Source: Prevotellaceae bacterium UBA1391 (GTDB lineage Bacteria; Bacteroidota; Bacteroidia; Bacteroidales; Bacteroidaceae). Taken from it: 64,000 bases of DNA. This document shows positions 60,801-64,000 of this stretch, piece after piece. Numbering within the stretch: the stretch's first letter is position 1; the number at the start of each line of letters is the position of its first letter. Where the stretch lies: positions 1-64,000 of the forward strand of contig DBQP01000007.1 in NCBI GenBank assembly GCA_002305265.1. The letters are read 5' to 3'. The position numbers and the translations under genes are program-made. Under the pieces are notes generated by a model. The model was not told where the DNA came from. It did no database searches and saw nothing but the letters and a program-made list of their open reading frames with translations.

Positions 60801-61724
60801 ATGACAAAACATCCGATGAAGCGCCTTCTTGCAAGCATGCTGCTCCTGCTGGTCGTCACGATGGCCATGGCCGCGAAGCCGTGGACGGTGGAGGCCATGC
60901 CGACGTTGGACAATACCACGCGTGTGATGAACCCCGACGGGGTGCTGGCGACGGCAACGGTCGACTCCATCAACGCCATGCTGCTCACGCTCGACCGCCA
61001 TGGCGTGCAGCCGCTGGTCGTCTGCATCCAGCGGATTGAGGGCGACGACCCCTACGAGTTTGCCATCGGACTGGGCCGACGTTTCGGCGTGGGCGGGCGG
61101 AAAAGCCTGGGCGTCGTGATGGTGGTGGCGACGGAAGACCGCTCCTATCAAATCGTCACAGGGTCGGGCATGGACAAATATCTGCCCGACGCCATCTGCT
61201 CGCGCATCGAGCATGTCGCCATGGTGCCTCATCTGAAAGCGGGAGAATGGGACGCAGCCATGCTGTCGGGCGTGCGGATGATGAAGCAATACCTCGACAA
61301 GGACGAGGAGCTGATGGCGCAGTTGCGCGCCGAAGAGGCGGCGGAAGACTGGGAAGCCATGGTGGTTGGCCTCGTGTTTGCACTCATACCCGTCGTGATC
61401 ATCGCACTGATTGCCTGGCAACGCTACAAGGACACGAAATGTCCGCAGTGCGGCAAGCATCGTCTCCGTGTCGTCAGACGCGAGAGCTACAAAGACGCCC
61501 GCCGCAGAAGCCATCTGCTTGAGACGGTGATTTGCCAGAACTGCGGCCACACGTTCAAGCGCGACAGAATCCTTCACGATGGCACTTCAGCCGGTGTCGG
61601 AGGCGCCATCTTCTTGGGTGGCGGACGCCGTGGCGGCGGATTCGGTGGCGGATTCGGCGGTGGCGGTTTCGGCAGCTTCGGCGGCGGCAGTTTCGGTGGA
61701 GGCGGCGCAGGCGGCAGGTTCTGA
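60801..61724 (+). CDS. TPM domain protein with glycine-rich tail
   Basis: A 307-aa envelope protein: signal peptide (LLASMLLLLVVTMAMA), a TPM domain (about 25-165; VMNPDGVLATATVDSINAML, RRFGVGGRKSLGVVMVVATE, YQIVTGSGMDKYLPDAICS), a transmembrane helix (about 190-208, MVVGLVFALIPVVIIALIAW), a region with paired cysteines (KCPQCGKHRLRV-like CPQCGKH, then VICQNCGHTFKRD) resembling a zinc ribbon, and a C-terminal Gly-rich tail of about 45 residues. The family is tied to photosystem assembly in plants and poorly known in bacteria. Adjacent LemA gene 114 bp downstream is a common partner. Confidence 0.88.
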   Translation: MTKHPMKRLLASMLLLLVVTMAMAAKPWTVEAMPTLDNTTRVMNPDGVLATATVDSINAMLLTLDRHGVQPLVVCIQRIEGDDPYEFAIGLGRRFGVGGRKSLGVVMVVATEDRSYQIVTGSGMDKYLPDAICSRIEHVAMVPHLKAGEWDAAMLSGVRMMKQYLDKDEELMAQLRAEEAAEDWEAMVVGLVFALIPVVIIALIAWQRYKDTKCPQCGKHRLRVVRRESYKDARRRSHLLETVICQNCGHTFKRDRILHDGTSAGVGGAIFLGGGRRGGGFGGGFGGGGFGSFGGGSFGGGGAGGRF

Positions 61725-61838
61725 CCTGTCGTCCCGCGGCAGAGCCGAACCGGCATCCCGCATCTTCCTCTCGGGCAAGGCGTTGCGCCTGTCCGTTCCA
61801 TCCATACGACTCAACCCTCACAAAAATTATAGAAAACA

Positions 61839-62423
61839 ATGAAAAAGTCAACACTTATTCTTCTGGCCATTGCTGCCGTTGTTGTCATCTGGGGCATCAG
61901 TGCCTACAATTCGTTGGTCAACAAAGACGAGACCGTGCAGACGGCATGGTCGCAGGTGGAAAGCGACTATCAGCGACGCGCCGACCTCATCCCCAATCTT
62001 GTCAACACCGTGAAGGGCTATGCCAAGCACGAGTCGCAGACGCTGAAGGAAGTTGTGGATGCTCGTGCACGGGCCACGCAGGTGACGGTCGACCCGTCGA
62101 ACATCACGCCCGAGCAGCTGGCCGCCTTCCAGAAGGCGCAAGGCGAGGTGGGCTCGGCGCTCTCCCGCTTGCTGGCGGTGACGGAGAACTACCCCGACCT
62201 CAAGGCCAACCAGAACTTCCTGGAGCTTCAGGCACAGCTGGAGGGAACGGAGAACCGCATCAATGAGTCGCGCAAGGCGTTCAACGAGGCCACCAAGACC
62301 TACAACGTCAGCATCCGCCGTTTCCCCTCCAACATCATCGCCGGCGTGTTCGGATTCAGCACCCGCACGCTGTTCCAGGCAGAGCCCGGAAGCGAGAAAG
62401 CCCCAACCGTAAGTTTCGAGTAA
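61839..62423 (+). CDS. LemA family protein
   Basis: A 194-aa protein with an N-terminal hydrophobic segment (TLILLAIAAVVVIWGIS) and the LemA helical body: AYNSLVNKDETVQTAWSQVE, DYQRRADLIPNLVNTVKG (LemA signature), ALSRLLAVTENYPDLKAN and TENRINESRKAFNEAT. It is a membrane-anchored envelope protein of unknown biochemical role, commonly coded next to TPM-domain proteins, as here. Confidence 0.94.
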   Translation: MKKSTLILLAIAAVVVIWGISAYNSLVNKDETVQTAWSQVESDYQRRADLIPNLVNTVKGYAKHESQTLKEVVDARARATQVTVDPSNITPEQLAAFQKAQGEVGSALSRLLAVTENYPDLKANQNFLELQAQLEGTENRINESRKAFNEATKTYNVSIRRFPSNIIAGVFGFSTRTLFQAEPGSEKAPTVSFE

Positions 62424-62473
62424 TCCTGAAAGAAGGGACACGGGGTGCAGCCTCGTGTCCCTCATGATGAAAT

Positions 62474-62932
62474 ATGGAAGCACTCAATGCACACAACAAG
62501 GAGGAGTATCCTCCGATGCATACAGCCGAACATTTGCTCAACCAGACGATGGTGCGCATGTTCGGCTGCGAGCGTTCGCGCAATTCACACATCGAACGCA
62601 AGAAAAGCAAGATCAACTATGTGCTCGACGCACCACCGACGGAGGAACAGATTGCCGAGGTGGAGCGCCGGATGAACGAACTGATTGCGCAGGACCTGCC
62701 CGTGAGCTACGAGTTGGTCACCCGCGAGCAGGTACCCGCCGGCGTCACGCTCAGCAAACTGCCGGAGGACGCCAGCGAACTGCTGCGCATCGTGCGCATC
62801 GGCGACTACGACGTCTGCGCGTGCATCGGCAGTCACGTGGCCTCCACACGCGAGATCGGTCAGTTCCGCATTACGTCCACATCGTGGAATGCTCCGCAAT
62901 TTCGCATCGTCTTCAAGTTGCAGGAAAGTTGA
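62474..62932 (+). CDS. AlaX-like tRNA editing domain protein
   Basis: A 152-aa free-standing relative of the second additional (SAD) domain of threonyl/alanyl-tRNA synthetases. Zinc-site motifs are present: PMHTAEHLLNQTM (HxxxH) and CACIGSHVAST (CxxxH). Such proteins deacylate mischarged tRNAs (for example Ser-tRNA-Ala) in trans, in the cytosol. The 50-bp gap after lemA carries no promoter signal. The exact tRNA specificity is unknown. Confidence 0.88.
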   Translation: MEALNAHNKEEYPPMHTAEHLLNQTMVRMFGCERSRNSHIERKKSKINYVLDAPPTEEQIAEVERRMNELIAQDLPVSYELVTREQVPAGVTLSKLPEDASELLRIVRIGDYDVCACIGSHVASTREIGQFRITSTSWNAPQFRIVFKLQES

Positions 62933-63024
62933 ATTTGAATCGCAACCGGTGCCGTCTGCTCCTCGCCGGACAGCGCGTCTGAAGGAGGGCAGAGGCCTGG
63001 GTCGTATGATTCCAGCTACAGACT

Positions 63025-63618
63025 ATGGATTCCTATCGCACGATTGCCGGCCCTGCCGAGGGCCTCGTAACGGAAAAGCGCAGCAAGTTCCTGGCCTTTG
63101 CCCTGCCTGTCCGCAGCGCCGAGGAGGTGAAGCAGCATGTGTCAGCGTTTCAGAAGAAATACTACGACGCGCGCCACGTGTGCTATGCCTATATGCTGGG
63201 TGCGGAACGGACGGAGTACCGTGTCAATGACAATGGCGAGCCTTCGGGAACGGCCGGGCGGCCCATTCTGGGGCAGATCAATGCTGCCGGCCTCACCGAC
63301 GTGCTGGTCATCGTCGTGAGATACTTCGGTGGCATCCTGCTGGGGACGGGCGGCCTCGTCGTGGCCTATAAGCAGGCGGCGGCTGAGGCCATCGCGGCGG
63401 CCGAGGTGGTGGAGCGTACGGTGGACGCGGAAATCGCCATCCATTTCGAATATCCCTTCATGAATGATGTCATGCGGGTGGTCAAGGAGATGTCGCCCGA
63501 GGTCCTCTCGACGGCTTACGACAACGACTGCATGATGCGGCTGCGCATCCGGGCCGGACTGATGGAGCAGTTGCGGGGCAGGTTGGAGAAAGTGGAGTCG
63601 CTGCGGGTGGACGACTGA
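63025..63618 (+). CDS. YigZ/IMPACT family protein
   Basis: A 197-aa member of the YigZ (IMPACT-related, UPF0029) family: SKFLAFALPVRSAEEVKQ, ARHVCYAYMLGAERTEYR, NDNGEPSGTAGRPILGQIN (family signature), IVVRYFGGILLGTGGLV and a C-terminal DUF1949-like region (about 135-197). Function in bacteria is poorly known; a role in translation regulation is by analogy to IMPACT. A strong terminator follows at 63652. Confidence 0.93.
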   Translation: MDSYRTIAGPAEGLVTEKRSKFLAFALPVRSAEEVKQHVSAFQKKYYDARHVCYAYMLGAERTEYRVNDNGEPSGTAGRPILGQINAAGLTDVLVIVVRYFGGILLGTGGLVVAYKQAAAEAIAAAEVVERTVDAEIAIHFEYPFMNDVMRVVKEMSPEVLSTAYDNDCMMRLRIRAGLMEQLRGRLEKVESLRVDD

Positions 63619-63651
63619 CCGCTGGTATCGCTGAGCGATTTATAAGTAGCA

Positions 63652-63710
63652 AAGGCACGCCAGACCAAACCGACAGAGAGATGTCGGAATGGTCTGGCGT
63701 GCCTTCTTGT
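63652..63710. terminator. Bidirectional terminator between yigZ-like and nuclease-like genes
   Basis: AAGGCACGCCAGACCA (63652-63667) pairs exactly with its complement (63690-63705) around an inner CCGACA/TGTCGG stem, followed by CTTGTATTT. Two genes converge here. Confidence 0.85.
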
Positions 63711-63760
63711 ATTTCCACGTGCGGCGCTGTCTGTCCGGTGGTGGCGGGCAGGGTGCTCGG

Positions 63761-64000
63761 TCAAGTGAAGTCGTCTTCTTTCACCATCTTTCCGCAGATG
63801 TCCACATAGTCGCAGTAGCGGCAAGTATGGGCATTCAGTGTTTGCTCAAAGGGCGTTCCGGGACTGAATATTTCCCAAACGTGGGCTTGTAGCATCGAAT
63901 TGAATGCGCCGGCATGCGGTGATGCGGTAAAATCTGTCAGGGATTCATTGCCAATCTTGACGCAGACAGAGCTTTGTTTATTTCCCTCTTTGGTGAGCTT
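63761..64000 (-). CDS. C-terminus of a PD-(D/E)XK nuclease-like protein (partial)
   Basis: The minus-strand frame enters from beyond the window and ends at a TGA (63763-63761), giving the last 79 residues. The end carries HTCRYCDYVDICGK, a CxxC...C arrangement like the iron-sulfur cysteine motif at the C-terminus of AddB/Cas4-type RecB-family nucleases in this phylum. The rest (KIGNESLTDFTAS) is unremarkable. If so it is part of a DNA double-strand-break repair nuclease such as AddB, but the active site lies outside the window. Convergent with the YigZ gene. Confidence 0.6.
   Translation of the reverse strand, partial: KLTKEGNKQSSVCVKIGNESLTDFTASPHAGAFNSMLQAHVWEIFSPGTPFEQTLNAHTCRYCDYVDICGKMVKEDDFT

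Overview
The window reads as a chromosome segment of a G+C-rich member of the Bacteroidota, order Bacteroidales, most likely Prevotellaceae-like (the family is an inference). Support: promoters with the Bacteroides-type -7 element TAnnTTTG, often with TTG 19-20 bp upstream; a Bacteroidales-type ParC; DUF3316 and DUF4861 proteins; a TonB receptor; an HU-like protein; a KorDABC ferredoxin oxidoreductase set; and the L-rhamnose and queuosine sets. I see no phage, transposase, CRISPR array, rRNA or tRNA gene.

Layout. 222-5282 (-): parC, a DUF3316 protein and an S41 lipoprotein peptidase. 5420-22596 (+): proC, a GH31/GH3 exo-glycosidase pair, an acyl-CoA synthetase with a small TPR protein and korD-A-B-C, an SGNH hydrolase, a HAD phosphatase and a TonB receptor. 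22794-29520 (-): one long run from a good promoter: ugd, two deoxynucleoside kinases, two glycosyltransferases, a sirtuin and an NhaC antiporter. 30143-39482 (mostly +): HU-like protein, nrnA-like DHH enzyme (-), a coiled-coil membrane protein, rpe, comEC-like, a small secreted protein, purT and dnaB. 39715-52098 (-): queuosine operon (transporter-queC-queF), rhamnose operon (GH43-like-rhaB-rhaA-MFS-rhaD), GH25 lysozyme, and a phytase-like/DUF4861 pair. 52169-63618 (+): mtaB, a GT2, phoH, purC, menG, aroE, an alpha/beta hydrolase, TPM and LemA proteins, an AlaX-like editing protein and a YigZ protein. 63761-64000 (-): the C-terminus of a PD-(D/E)XK nuclease-like protein running off the window.

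The most unusual content is intergenic. Six gaps each carry an array of three 10-bp palindromes (GAAGGCCTTC) with a strict 22-bp period, i.e. 12-bp spacers; the middle palindrome is perfect in all six, while flanking ones vary. Two unrelated tandem repeats in other gaps also have 22-bp or 22-bp-multiple periods: a 22-bp minisatellite before dnaB, and an 88-bp (4 x 22) repeat between phoH and purC. I do not recognise any of these as a named element. A divergent pair of promoters at 52104-52163 puts both -7 boxes 5 bp from the two start codons, predicting leaderless mRNAs.

Functionally the window mixes housekeeping genes (topoisomerase IV, replicative helicase, purine, proline, shikimate and menaquinone synthesis, tRNA modification) with plant-polysaccharide use (alpha-xylosidase/beta-glucosidase, rhamnose catabolism) and anaerobic 2-oxoacid oxidation.
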